Shown here piece by piece: positions 9,344 to 21,203 of a stretch of 64,000 nt of DNA. How positions within the stretch are numbered: the stretch's first letter is position 1; each line of letters starts with the position of its first letter. The position numbers and the translations under genes are program-made. The notes under the pieces are model-generated. The model was not told the origin of the DNA, did not search any database, and saw nothing but the letters and a program-made list of their open reading frames with translations. Source of the DNA: Apiosordaria backusii (lineage: Eukaryota > Ascomycota > Sordariomycetes > Sordariales > Lasiosphaeriaceae); NCBI GenBank assembly GCA_030549205.1, contig JAUKTV010000031.1, positions 62,001 through 126,000 of the forward strand, given 5' to 3'.

Positions 9344-10916
9344 CTACATCATCAAGCCCATTACCAAAGCTGCCACAGCAGCTCCCCACCACCCGAGTTT
9401 GACAGAACCGGCCCCGGACTGCCCGGTTGGATTGATCCCCAACGGACCCGTCCCGCTCACCCTGGTGGCAACTGGGCCCGGCCCAATGTCGATGCCCGTC
9501 GGTCCAACGCCAGTGAAAGTCGCCGTAGGGCCACGCTCAGCAGTAACGTCCAAGTTATTATTCCCAGACGTCGGCCTCGGCGGTGGTGCCGTACACCGGC
9601 CCGTCACACTGGGCACAGCATCAGCTCCCGTGCTGATAGCAACGATGTTGCTCCCGCAGTTCGCCGCCTGAGCCAGGTGCAGGTTCCTGTTGTCCTGATC
9701 AAACACCACATACGCCGCTCTCAAAAAGGTGTCACCCAGCACCGGCTCTCCGTCGTCATCCGGTAGCACCCCCAAGACACAGTAACCCTGCACGTGCCAG
9801 ATAAAGTCGTTGAATGGCACATTGATGACCTTGTTGCCGAAGTAAAAGTCAATGGAGCCGTCCAGATCCGCAACGTCACAGTCAAGGAAGTAGAAACCGG
9901 TGGAGGGGTCGTATTGGGTGTCTGCAAAGCTGGAAGCGAAAGCCTGGTAGATGGGCCGGGGAAGTCTGCTGAGCGTGCCGCCCGAGTCGAGGAAGACGGG
10001 GACTTCGAGCTCCTGTGATCTTTCAACCAGCCCGTCGGGGTATGTCAATCCCACCCCCGTCATGGTGACATAATATCTGTCCGCTCCTCTAGGGGTCTGA
10101 TTTCTATCCAGCATAGGGAGTTTGGCCAGTGAACCGATGTATTTTCCTGTATCGACACCTCCAAAAATGAGAGCTCCTTCGGGGGAGTCGACGGTTCTGA
10201 GATCCATGCTGAAGGCTCGGGAGTTGATCAACTTTTGGTCTTTCATCGTGTCGAGGATGTAAGGGTATTCGTTCACTCCTCGGATAGGGGGTGAGAGGCC
10301 GAGGATGCCCAGGGGGATGTCGTGGGATTCAAGTGCTACGCCGATGACCTGGTTTCTAACCGTCGCCCCTGTTGTTTAGAATACCAACGTTAGCTACTGT
10401 ATAGCTCAATCTTGAACAAAAACATCGAAGAAGCTCTGACCCACCTCCAAGTTTGACACTCTCCCTCACATATTGTATTGTTGCATTCCCCTTCCCGTAC
10501 ACCAGGATATCCGTCGCCCGGGTTGCATTCAGACTCGAGCTTTTCCTCCAGTCGTAAACCGGGAACGTTCGACAGTCATCAGGGACATTGGCAGTGTCAC
10601 ATGTTGGGTTCACCCAAGTATCTGGCGAACCAGTGTCCAAAATCAGCGTCAGCTTCTGCCCCGGGGTCCCGACTTCTATCTCGACGCCGTAGCGGGTTCC
10701 GGTGAACTGGTTCTCGATCGCGACTTCATTTTGTCGGCCTTTGATCAGTTTTGGAGGGGCCTGGTTGGGCAGCACATTGAGCGGAGAGCGGATGAATCCT
10801 TCGCCGCGCGTTACTAGCGAAGGGTTTTGCTGTTGGGAGGAGTCGGATGGTGCGGAGAAGTCAAGTGCGGAGGTGAGGACAGGGGCGGTGCTGAGGAGGA
10901 AAGTGAGGGGTATCAT
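9344..10916 (-). CDS. Pepsin-like aspartic protease, GPI-anchored (yapsin/OpsB type)
   Basis: Two exons, 10916-10445 and 10368-9344, separated by a 76-bp intron (GTGGGT...ACAG), give 498 residues. There is a signal peptide (residues 1-17) and a propeptide ending near the dibasic-type K59-G-R. The A1 peptidase domain has both catalytic aspartates: D94-T-G-S (LILDTGSPDTW) and D285-S-G-G (VFLDSGGTLSRLP). Flap-like and ALIFGGVDT strands lie between them. The C-terminus has a Ser/Thr/Gly/Pro-rich stretch followed by a hydrophobic tail (about 18 residues, ending VMGLMM), the pattern of a GPI attachment signal. The second motif is DSG rather than DTG, which is common in yapsins. It probably acts at the plasma membrane or wall, shedding or processing proteins. 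Confidence 0.9.
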
Positions 10917-13900
10917 TTTGGGGGATTAAATAGGTATTCTTGGCCCAGCAGCGATGAGCCCAGCAAAGAAACAAAATATTTACAGCGAAGAGAGGAACAT
11001 AAAAGATGCCGGACTAGATATTGATGCCCCATCTTTGTCGGCTGGGTCGTACGCGCCATCAATATATATGATCTTTATGTTACCCTGACCATGCATCTTC
11101 CATGCCGAATTCGTAACCCCCTCTCCGAGTTTCCCCAAAGCTGGAGGTGGGCCATGCTTGACGGGCTGGGGGGTAATAACCACGCATTGTGTTGGACTCC
11201 GATTGGATGCGACAGCAAGTGAAGAGCAGGGTTTGCCCAACGAAAGAGGACATCTGCTGAACAAGGGGGGCCGCAGAGGGCACTCAATGGTCAGAAGCGA
11301 GCTGTGGCGGCTGGGTTGTGTTGCGCGAGGACCCTCAGCTGAAAAGTTGGCAGAGCCTCGTCTAGTCGTTTTCGCATGTGTTGACCAATTCTGATGAGGG
11401 CCAGACCCGTGGACGACTGCGCCACTGCATTTCGCGCATGAAAATGGAGCGCGAGTTGCGTAACGACCCGGCCGAGGGTAAAGAGCCCGAGATTTCAAAG
11501 AACATGAACACAGTGAAGAGAAAACTTCAACTAGGTCGTTGCTGATGATCAGGAAAAAAGATGGTGTTTGGCATCACTAACCCCCCGCACGAAGCTAATT
11601 ACCCCCAGTTATTGCTTGCCAAGAGCTCGGCATGGAGTACACTACACTACCTACATAAAAGAGCATGGTTGGAAAACAGAGATCCACCTTTCTAGTCTTC
11701 CACGGTTCCAACCAGGAGCTTGTTTTAACCTCGTGCACCTCTTCACCGTGTCACCGCTCCAGAGTTTGCCGGGAGTCGCCGGTGTTATCTTAAGAAAGGT
11801 ATGGCAACAACCAAGAAGCCTTCTCGATGGACCCGCAAGCAATTGTAAACGACAAACAGCCAATAACGGCAATGCCTGGATTTCAGGGATTCTCAACATG
11901 TGTTCGATATCAGATCGCAAAACTTGACATTCCAAGGTCGGCATTCATTGCGTAACACGAGCCAGTCGAAGATGGGATGGATCCAAGCCACACCCGCCTG
12001 CGCCTCTGGATATCCCCGTGACAATGACAGGGGCGTTCGTTGCTATTTATTGGCTCTATTTTCACCTTCAAATGGGTATGGTGCACGACAGAAAATCTAG
12101 CTCATCGATATACTTATGGCTTGCGGATGTCAGGTTGTCGATTCTCATTTTCCCTAGTCCTAGGTACCTAAGTTGCTGCAACTTAAGGCGTTGGGTATTC
12201 ATCAACCAATTTTACCGAAGAAGAGGCTCTTGTTAGCGTCGAGAGCGCTATAAATTCGCACTAAAGTACCTTTGTACCTGTAAGGTAGTATGTTAGAGGC
12301 GACCTACTAGGTATTGTTGGTTGCGAAGGACGATGCCTTCCCGGCTTCTAGTGGGTGCATGATGCCTTTCCAAGGAACTGTTTGGATGGCGCTCCATCCT
12401 TGGGTTTGCAACCGGTTAGGGTCGATGAAAAACAACCGTGTCTTAGGCCCGTGATTTCATGGCTGTAAACATTCTTAGCGGAATGTCCTGCAATCCCAAA
12501 TGTGAGGCTGAATTAACTTTCTGCTATCCTTAGAAAAGGAACACTGGATACAGGACGGGAGTCCAGGTATATGATACTACCTGCGTGAGAACCGAAGTTA
12601 GAAACCAGTTCTCATGCAAGCTTCGGTTGCCGGAACAACCATTGACGTACCTACATGGTGTAGTATTAGTGGTCATCTGTGGATTCCTTTGGCGTCTTCG
12701 GAATAAAGGTAAGGTTAAAGTTTACCCAAAGTTAAATCTAACGTTGAGTGCCTCATGCAACCCGGAGACCCTAATGGAACCTGAACCGTTAGTGGTTTTA
12801 GGGCGTGGAAGCAGGCAATTTTCCTCATGATGTATAAATTCCAGACACTATGATGATTGAACTCCGTTTTGCTCCCATGATCTCCAGGAGAACTTATATG
12901 ACTTGGGAAACAGAATTGGGACGGTAACCCACTCGAGAACTCTTCAACCGCATTACCACATATATAATGAAAATCTCGGCTCGCCACAAACTACCTACAG
13001 AAACCCACAATCTCAACAGTTCAACGGTAAACACCAACATAGGAGTCACTCATGCTGATGCACCCCCTTTCATAGGTCACTCCCTCGTCTTTAGGAACGA
13101 CGAAACGCCATTTCCGAGCCCAGTTCCCAGTTGCCCCCCAGAAAGGGACACGAATCCAAGGGTCACAGAACGAGGAGTCTCAGCGCCCTAGTTATCATCA
13201 GAGTTACTTTCAAGAGTTTTATCTTCGAAGATTCTTGTGACACCTGGTCCTTGTTCGAGGCCCCTTGAAACCCCTGATGAATGTTGTGCCAACATGAGCA
13301 ATGTAAACATGCCTATGATTGAAGTATCTGTGACATTACAGGTTAAAACGCATTGTCATTATTTATAGGTAGCATGATTAGAGCAGCCTTCGATTTTACA
13401 TTTCTAGGTAGGTATGTAAACGTTATTTGTTGCTGAGGTGGTGAAACAAAAAACGACGTCGTGTTTCCGCTACGGAACTTCCCATCTTTTAAGAAATGTC
13501 ACCTCGGCTTGATGGTAAGTGGTCAATGGGCTAATATCCATCCCCGGCAGTCGAAACCATGAGGTTCTTTTCGACTTTCACCGAGTCGAATCACGATACC
13601 CGGTATCACAGTTGCAACAAGATCGACGTTTTCTTGTCTGTGACCGCAGCATCTGCATGTTGGACTCTAGCGGTTGTTAAAGAAAGAAACATCGTCACAG
13701 ATTTTAAGCTTGAGACGCAGCACAGCCTCTCTTTATCCTCCAAGACGCAGGCACCAACAAATCGCGATGGGACGGACTGCAGATCACGACCGCACAGCGC
13801 TAACCGTTGGAATCCCGTTCCCTGCAAGCATCGCTGGGCATGGCCCGATTCAGGAAGGTCTCTTGCCTATAGCGTCCCGATAGAGCGGCGCAGCAGCATG

Positions 13901-14261
13901 GCCCCCTGCCCGCCAATTTCACCGCGAGACTGCTTTGGGAAAAGAGCTCTCGTTTCTGTGGGGAATCGGCGCAACCGCAAGGGAAAGGGTTGCAGCGCAG
14001 TAATTCACGCCGCACACCTTCATTAGCTCCGTCGACCTCGCCAACATCACGCAGACGTTGAACACGATTCATCCACGGTGTTGGGCCGGTGGCTTTTCTT
14101 TTGTTCTTTGACTTTCGTCTTTCATTCGTTTGTTTCGTTTCTTAACTTGAAGTTTCTTGCTCCTTCAACCGACGAGCAATCCACATGCATCCTTCCCATG
14201 ACGACAAGGTGATTGAGGGCAGGACATAATTAGAGGCTATATAGGTATATATGAGACAACA
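10917..14261. other. 3.3-kb gene-poor stretch
   Basis: No supportable coding gene: ORFs are short, overlap on both strands and lack domains. The composition is ordinary rather than AT-rich, so this is not a RIP island. It probably contains the promoter of the protease (left end), the promoter of the Apple-domain gene (right end; CTATATAGGTATATATGAG at 14234-14252 just before the start codon), and possibly unrecognised non-coding RNA or decayed sequence. Confidence 0.4.
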
Positions 14262-15440
14262 ATGGAGAAGAGCACACCACAAACCGGCCACGACGGCCTC
14301 ATCCACATCCCCAACCAACCACCACAAACCGCCGAGCGAAATTCGACAAACTACCCTGAAGTCGTCCACGTTCCAGAATCCCAAGCCTCAGTTCTCTCCG
14401 GCCGTCTATCGCCGTCTCAACAGCAAGAAAACGAGTCAAGCAACCTCCCCGAAGTCACCACCGAGCAGCCCCCTCTCCATCTAGAGAAGACCTACCCCGA
14501 AGTAGCCACCCGCGAACACCAACACCACCACCGCCCACCACCACCACAACAACAGTCCCCGCCTCCCGCCGCAGCTCAGTATTTCCAAGCCCATCAGCAG
14601 CAACGTCCAAGTCCTGCCCCCACCCCAGCACCAACACACACGACATATACCGCTGGACAAGGGACGATAATAGCCGAGCCTAGACCATCGGGTGTTCACT
14701 CGCTAGGAGACGCGTGGAGCATCAACAGCGCGGATGATGTAGAGCGAGATCCGCAGATAGCATATGTCCCCGGTGCTGGCGGTGGCGGTGGCGGGTTGCG
14801 GAACGGACATAACCGCCATCCTTCCGGTCCAGACCGGTCATTTTCCCACGCGCGGAGAAGCAGGTTTGGCAAGAGGCCGCTGGTGAAGAGGTCGATATTT
14901 TGGGTTCTGGTCTTGCTTGTGGCGATTATTATCGCGCTGGCGGGGGTTCTGGGGGCTGTGGCGACGGGGAGGATAAAGACTGCTGCTACGACGGAGAGGT
15001 ATGGTTTCCTTCCAGATTTCATGGGTAGGTATATGGATAGGGGCTAACATGACAAAAGCGATCCATCAGCGCAGCCAGACAACGGAGGAGGCGGAGGAGG
15101 GTTCACCCTGTCAACGCACACCACTGCATCGGGGAAGACAGTCTCCCTTTCTTGCCCTTCGGCTGATGGTCTTAATTACACGGCTACTGTCAACGATCAG
15201 CAAAAGGTGTTTAGGCGGCAGTGCGGGGCGAATTATGCTGGTGGTGATGGGGTGTTAGGGTTGGTGAAGGATGATGTGCTGAGCTTGGCGGATTGTTTGG
15301 ATCGGTGCGCGAGGGAGGAGAAGTGCGCTGGGGCGGTGTTTATTCCCAAGGCCAACCCCAATCCGGAATGCTGGTTGAAGGAGTTTTTGGGCGTCAAGAG
15401 GGATGGGCAGGATATGGAAACTGGGGTTTTGTGGCAGTGA
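14262..15440 (+). CDS. Single-pass membrane protein with C-terminal Apple/PAN-type domain
   Basis: Exons 14262-14998 and 15059-15440 (60-bp intron, GTATGG...AAAAG) give 372 residues. Residues 1-200 are low-complexity, rich in Gln, Pro and His, with three short repeats of the type (N/T)YPEV or LPEV. Residues about 213-235 (SIFWVLVLLVAIIIALAGVLGAV) form one membrane helix preceded by basic residues, giving an N-in topology. After a Gly-rich linker the outer domain has C...CGANYAGGD, then LADCLDRCAREEKCAGAVF and CWLKE, the cysteine spacing of Apple/PAN domains. In fungi this architecture is common and uncharacterised; a wall-sensing or adhesion role is a guess. A TATA-like sequence lies just upstream. 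Confidence 0.85.
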
Positions 15441-15883
15441 GCTTTTCTTTTTTGGGATATGGGAAAGGTTGGTTATGGGAGTAATCGGCAGGGAATGAAG
15501 GAAAACTATTGGATATCCCGTGTCATATGAGATTCTGACGGTTACTATAGGTTATCGTGGAACGGCATTGGGAAAAGATTGTGGGTTTGTGTTTGTTTGG
15601 GATTTGAAGGGATAAGCAGGACGGTATATTGCATCTTCTGTGTAAATACAACCAACTCACGGCGCCTATCTTGTACAAATTATCATGGGAACCATGCTGC
15701 TCAAGTCTGCTGTGAGATTGGAAGATGCCCCAAAACCAATCAGCCAACTTTGCCCTTGGCATGCAGTCACAGCCTCATTCTCTCGGTTTGGGCCATCCCT
15801 CTTAACCCCGCACCGCACTGGGCTGCTCGTTTTCCCCTCAGCAACACCAGACTTCAAAAGGATAAGGAACACACACTCAAGCC
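15441..15883. other. Intergenic
   Basis: No gene supported. A tail-to-head spacer between the Apple-domain gene and the ankyrin gene. Confidence 0.4.
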
Positions 15884-16876
15884 ATGGAGCCCGCCTCCGC
15901 CATCGGGCTGGTAGCGTCCATCATCCAGCTTATCAACACAACGATCAAGGTCAAGGACTAAGGTACATCAAGGATGTCAAGAAGGCGAGTAGCGAGCAGG
16001 CCAACTTTTCGAAACATGCCTCTGCTCTCGTTGCCATGCTCACGGGCCTGAAATGTTTGGTTGAGGAGGTTGAGCAGACAGATCCTTGGTTTATGACACT
16101 GAAGGGACTAGATGTCAAGGGTGGCGTATTGAGTCTGTTGCGGGAGGAAATGGGGGAGCTCGCTTCGAAGTTGGATGCCGTTGCAAAAGGTGGACTGAAA
16201 GGGAAATTGATCTGGAAATGGGATAAGAACGAGATGCATGGGTTGATGGGTCGTATCGAGAGGTGCAAAGGGATTGTTTCAGTGGCACTTTTGGGGGATC
16301 ACTCGTGAGTCTGAGACTTTGCCAACTATTGGTCCTTTTCAGCCTGAGCTGGACTGAAGAATGTCAGTGGGCAGGGATACTGACTAGAATCATTCACAAG
16401 AAACTCTTGTTGGCTATCAAGACAAAATTAGGGATCACTTTGATGAGAGATGGAGTGAGGTCGGCGGGCTCACAGCACTTCATCAGGCGGCCACCCTGCT
16501 CTTAGATGACACAGTCCACGTTCTCCTTCAGGTTGGCGCAAAGGTGGAGAGCAGAGACAGTCTCGGAAACACGCCCCTATACAAGGTGGCCACAGCATTT
16601 CGATGCACCGGCTTTACAACTTCACATCGGTGGCGTTCGAGGGCTGAAAGGATCATTGATTTCCTGTTGGCTAGTGGAGCAGATATCAACACCCGGTGTG
16701 GTGAAAAGCAGGCCACTGTGCTGCATCACGCCGCCTGGCTGGGGGATGTCACTATGGTACGGTATTTGCTCAGTAAGGGTGCACGAACTTATGTCACAGA
16801 CAAGGAGGGACGAACCGCGCTGGATTGGGCAAAAGACAATAAACGGGAGGCCATGATCTACTTGTTGACTCGTTGA
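15884..16876 (+). pseudogene. Ankyrin-repeat protein with N-terminal helical domain; frameshifted
   Basis: The ATG at 15884 opens MEPASAIGLVASIIQLINTT, the typical start of fungal NLR/ankyrin proteins with a HeLo-like or related helical domain. That frame ends at TAA (15959), yet the continuation (RYIKDVKKASSEQANF...) follows at once in another frame, so one base has been gained or lost near 15957. The helical part runs to a donor GTGAGT at 16305. The last part (from about 16432 to 16876) encodes at least three ankyrin repeats (GLTALHQAA, LGNTPLYKVA, ATVLHHAAWLGD, GRTALDWAKDN). The acceptor is uncertain: AG at 16431 keeps the frame. Intact, this would be roughly 280-290 residues, small for the class. 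A sequencing or assembly error at 15957 would restore a normal gene. Confidence 0.65.
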
Positions 16877-17254
16877 GACCTGACCTGATGGGCTGAAGCT
16901 CAGCAAGCATATCTAAAATAGCTAAGTAACCATCACTAGAAAGATAGGCGATGAAGGCAAAGTTCATGCATAGTAACCCTAATCACATGTTTTAACATGT
17001 TACGAGGACTTTTGGGGTTATCAAACAATCAATAGACCTTCAAAACAGGTACCTGATAGGCGCGTATGGACAGCTAACAGGCGTGTACCTGAGCATAGTT
17101 GGTAGCGTTGAAAGCTAGCAATTATGCATTCAAGATAGGCAACACATCTTAAAAAATGGTTCAATAGGCATTGGTCATTGGTTAAGGCAGGTAGAATTGA
17201 GAGCATAAACAATGCTTTGCACCTCGGTAGGCTGAAGTAGAGGTAAACACTCGC
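16877..17254. other. Intergenic, convergent 3' ends
   Basis: Shared 3' flank of the ankyrin gene (+) and the cysteinyl-tRNA synthetase gene (-); nothing else seen. Confidence 0.4.
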
Positions 17255-20166
17255 TTACGCCTTGCCACCAAACTTGGCAAGATACTCCTCGTGAAGCTTC
17301 TTTTGCCTGTCCCAATCCTTCTTTAGCTTCTTGACCTGGCTCTTAGGGACCTCGTTGCCATCTGCCAGCTTGATTGGCAGACCGTCAGCATCCCATTCGG
17401 TGTATTTCGTATCACTCTTGAACATATCCTGTGGGGCGACCTTGGCCTTGGCCCACTTCTCCTCCTCGGCCTTCTCTCTAGCCTTTCGGGCTGTGGATAG
17501 ACAGAGGTTAGTGACCATGGAGACCGCCGAGCTGATCACCAAGTTGACCGACAAGCTGAGTTGGGGGCACACATACCTTCTTCTTTTTGCCTGGCCTTCT
17601 CGGCAAGCAGGGACGCTTTCTCATCCCTGGCAGCAATGAGCTTAGCAGCAGGCACAAACTTGATCAAACTTGGCTTATCGGTTTGATCATCGAGTTGTAC
17701 GCCTAGATCGGTCAAGTCGTAGTCACGGATCCGGTCACTAAGGGCAAGAACAGCCTGCTTGACTTGTGGTTCTGAACCAAGGGTTGAGACGACGGCCCGT
17801 AGCTCATCACGAAGGCGGGAGGTGGCGCGGAGGTATGGCAGTGCCAGCTTCTCCACGTTTTTCTCGCCGCTTTTTTCTACCTCGGCAAATTCGGTCTCTG
17901 GTGACTGCTGTGCGAGCACAGATTGAGTCGCAGACAGGTTCAGCGCTTGGACATCGGCCTTGACCTTTTCATAGGCAGCGGCGTATGGCTTGATGGCCGT
18001 CCGAGGGTCGATATTGGCACCAGCGGCGGCAGCGGTAGATCCCCAGCCGAGGCCATTGTAAGGTGGTTTTGCGGCGGCATCCAGGCCAAAGATGCCGACA
18101 ATCGTCGTAACCCAGCGAGCGACAGTCTCGACAGGCTGAAGATATGATGACGTTGCCTTGTCGTTCATGTAGATATTAGCGTTGCGGACCAGTCGTAGGA
18201 TAACTTGCATAGCATTAGGAGTATCGAAGGAGTTGCGAAGTGCCGTATCCAGGTCCTTCTTGGCTTGTTCAAGATCCTCAACAAGACTGTTTCGAGCGCC
18301 ATCCGCAAGGGACAAGTCCTTGACCTCATCGGTTGGTACACCAGCCTCGGCAAGCTTGGCCTTGATGTTGGTGAAGAAGTTGTCAAGAGTATTTTCCCAG
18401 TTGTCGGCTTGCTTCCGCATATCTGCCGAGATCTCGACACCGTCGTTCCAACGGCCCATCAGGAATACGATTCTCATGTTGCGTGCCGTGTATGTGGTCC
18501 CAAGGGCATCTTGGATCGTTTGGAAGTTCTTTATATAACCGCTGTCAGTTCAAGTTCTCGGAATGAAGGCAAATCTGATAAAGGAGACAAACCTTCAAGC
18601 TTTTGCTCATCTTGCTGCCGGCAATAGACAGATGGCCCATATGCTTCACAAGATCAGCTTATATTCTAACTCTGTGAGGGTCCGGGAGACTTGCCAAAAA
18701 GTAGTTGACCCATGTGTGCTCACCCTTGCCGCACTGGTGGAAGAAGGCCTCACTCTGAGCTAGTTCGTTGTCGTGGTGAGGGAAGGCAAGATCGATTCCA
18801 CCTGAATGGATATCCATGTTGTCGCCCAGCTTATCAGATGCCATTACCGAGCACTCAATGTGCCATCCAGGTCTCCCTTGGCCCCAGGGACTGGCCCAGT
18901 ACGGCTCGCCGGGTTTACTCCGCTTCCAAAGTGCAAAATCAGCATCGTGCTTCTTCTGACCGCCTGAACTCTTGGATAGGGAGCCTTCTCCTTCCTCTTG
19001 CAGAGCCTTGTCGTTCCTGCTTTCGGGGCGAAGCCTTGCGTAGGTATTCCCTGCCTTCTCAAACGCAACAATGTCGAAGTACTATCAGAGAGGTAATGTC
19101 AGCAATGAGAAAAATGAATATCAAAGATGAAATACATACCACCGACCCATTTGCCTCATACGCGAATCCCTTTTGAATAATTTGCTCAACGAAGGACACG
19201 ATCTGGGGAACATATTCGGTGACCCTGGTGACGGCTGTAGGTTCGAGCACATTCAGGGCTGCCATATCATCGTTGAAGGCCTTTTCCATCCTCTGCGTAA
19301 GGTCCGTAAAGATGGTTTGATCACTCGTATCGATGGTCTCTTTGTACAGAGAATCGAGATAGGGAAGCAGGATGTCTTCGGCGCCGTCAAAGCCTGAGGA
19401 AGTCTGAAGAGACTTAGCTGCCGAGTCCATGTTGTTGAGGTGCATCTTGGTTTTGGCCTCCGGGTCTCCTGGCTTGCCCTCGCCGGTGAGGGTCCCCCCT
19501 GCAAGCACCTTGCCATAGGCGGCATCTTTCCGCTCCTGATAGTTGTTCTCATCCAACTCTGGCTGGCCCTCGGCCACCAAGAGCTCAAGGTTGCTCTGAG
19601 CGTACGCTTGGAAGGCCTTTGAAACGAGTTCCCGGAGTTGTTCAGGATTGTAGGACTTCTCCTTCTCCAAGTCAAGCAAGCGCTGTCTCCGGGCTGGCTC
19701 CGAGTATTAGAACCTAGTTTCAAACAAGGGGGATACAAGGGGGATAGTAGCTTGATACCTTTAATGATGATCTTGTCATCGACATCAGTGTAATTCATCA
19801 CAAAGTTAACCTCGTAGCCGAAGTAATCCTGTAAGATGCGGCGGATGATATCTGGGCTGCTGGTTAATCCTACGAGAAATGATAACGAGCAGGTGGAGCG
19901 CAACAAATCATACCATTGGAGAGATAGTTCCGGGCGTGGCCCAAATGGCTGAGATCGTAGGTTGTCGGCCCACAAGCATACCACGAAATCTGGCCGTCGG
20001 TCTTGGGCACAAACGGCACCGGCGCGCCGGGCTTTAGGGAATTGTGAACCGTGATGGGCACCATTCTTGAATAGAATCGGAAGAACCTCGGGGGTTGGCT
20101 TGCAATTGCAATTGGCCTCAACTTCAACGAAGAAAAGAATGGTCGTATGCCGGCGATGGAGCGCAT
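17255..20166 (-). CDS. Cysteinyl-tRNA synthetase (probably dual cytosolic/mitochondrial)
   Basis: Seven exons: 20166-19914, 19851-19759, 19693-19140, 19081-18695, 18643-18593, 18528-17577 and 17490-17255. All phases agree and give 841 residues. This class I synthetase charges tRNA-Cys. It has the first zinc ligand and HIGH signature (C65-GPTTYDLSHLGH, 74-77), NYTDVDDKII, GWHIECS, the HSGGIDLAFPHHDNE zinc/active-site block and KMSKS (440-444, in the 51-bp fifth exon). Eukaryote-specific insertions and a Lys-rich tail account for the length. Residues 1-34 are Arg-rich, lack acidic residues and look like a mitochondrial presequence; a second in-frame ATG (M35, at 20064) begins right where the conserved cytosolic form would start, so two isoforms from one gene are likely. 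Intron 4 (18694-18644) has a GC donor (TTG|GCAAGT). Confidence 0.95.
18644..18694 (-). other. GC-AG intron in cysteinyl-tRNA synthetase gene
   Basis: On the minus strand the exon ends ...TTTTTG, followed by GCAAGT, and the acceptor is GTGAAG. Only this phase-0 splice joins NYFL to HMGHLSIAG, the expected conserved sequence. The nearest GT donor (GTCTCC, 4 bases further in) breaks the frame. Confidence 0.8.
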
Positions 20167-20693
20167 TCAGGCAGGACCAGAGGAGTTTGCAGTGCCTGGA
20201 ATGACCTTTAGAGGGTCAAATCAGTCTGGCTGCTTTGGCAGTCGGTCGGGCGTAGTGACAAAAAAAAAGGTCACGGTGGCCGGTTGAAAATGAGTCAAAG
20301 CCGCCGCCGCATTCAATGCCCAGTGTTGCAACATCTCAAACCGCTTCGGCGGGGCGGTCCGTTCAGGCATTGTTCCCCACCACGCTGTGGCGCAGACAGT
20401 TGGCACCAGCCACAGGTCCACTGCAGCCTCAATTGCCGAACAGCATTGCTGATGAAGTCTCGACTGTTGCCGAGTTGGCAGCCATTCCCAAACGATCCCT
20501 TGCCGGCACACCTTACAGAGCCGACCCTGTCGCATTTTGGGGTACAGACACTGCGAGATTGGGAGCAGGCCATGTTGTTTGAGGTTCTAGAATGGAGACA
20601 GTAATGCGCTGAAGGGAATGGATTGCTAGCTCAAGAGGCAGCTGTTGAGTACACATGTCTGACTCCCACACTCCATTTGTTCGAGATGAATAC
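20167..20693. other. Intergenic
   Basis: Promoter of the synthetase gene and 3' flank of the next gene; short ORFs on both strands have no recognisable domains. Confidence 0.4.
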
Positions 20694-21203
20694 TCATACT
20701 ACTCCTCCGCGTGTGCTCAGCATCCCCCCCAGTCTCTGCTTGACCTCCCCTGCAAGATCATCACTCTCCGCATCCAAAACTCTGAGACCCAACCGCTGTG
20801 ACACAATTTTTACATTTCCCCGTTTCTTGTAATCCTTGTGGCAGCACACAATTATCCTGCCTGACCTTGCTGAAAGGCCAAACTCCAACAAACTGATAGG
20901 CGCGTCTGTCTGCGGCCCAAAATACACAACCACCAGATCAGCCCGGTTGAGCATGTCAAACTCCCATTCTACCTGTTCCCTGAAGGGAGCAAACTCGATA
21001 TCTTCCTGCCAGGAGCTGTCCCAATCTGTTCGAAGAGGGTTGAAGACGGTAATAGGTAGACGCGAGATGGATTGGAACAGCGTATCTCGCCAGTCTGGGC
21101 CATTTGTTCGGGTAGTTGTGCCGGCGAGGAAGACTGTTATCTTGCCCGTAATGGCTGGGCGCGCGGGAGCTTGGATGAGCTGAGCTTGCGTTGTGGCAGT
21201 CAT
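20694..21203 (-). CDS. Nucleoside 2-deoxyribosyltransferase-like protein
   Basis: A single exon, 169 residues from the ATG at 21203. An upstream in-frame extension to 21362 lacks conservation features and is not used. The fold signature is clear: KITVFLAGTT near the start, the NP-x-R-x-DWD loop (NPLRTDWDSSW), VEWEFDMLNRADLVVVYFGP and PISLLEFGL with the family's Glu, then IVCCHKDYKKRGNV. These match the eukaryotic/fungal Nuc_deoxyri_tr2-type group, which share the alpha/beta sandwich of nucleoside 2'-deoxyribosyltransferases and DNPH1-like N-glycosidases. The substrate is unknown; roles in nucleotide salvage or clean-up are likely. No signal peptide, so presumably cytosolic. Confidence 0.85.
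   Translation of the reverse strand: MTATTQAQLIQAPARPAITGKITVFLAGTTTRTNGPDWRDTLFQSISRLPITVFNPLRTDWDSSWQEDIEFAPFREQVEWEFDMLNRADLVVVYFGPQTDAPISLLEFGLSARSGRIIVCCHKDYKKRGNVKIVSQRLGLRVLDAESDDLAGEVKQRLGGMLSTRGGVV

Noticed and set aside
13559..14026. 155-codon plus-strand ORF
   Set aside because: No signal peptide or domain; other frames equally open in parts; not convincing as a gene.
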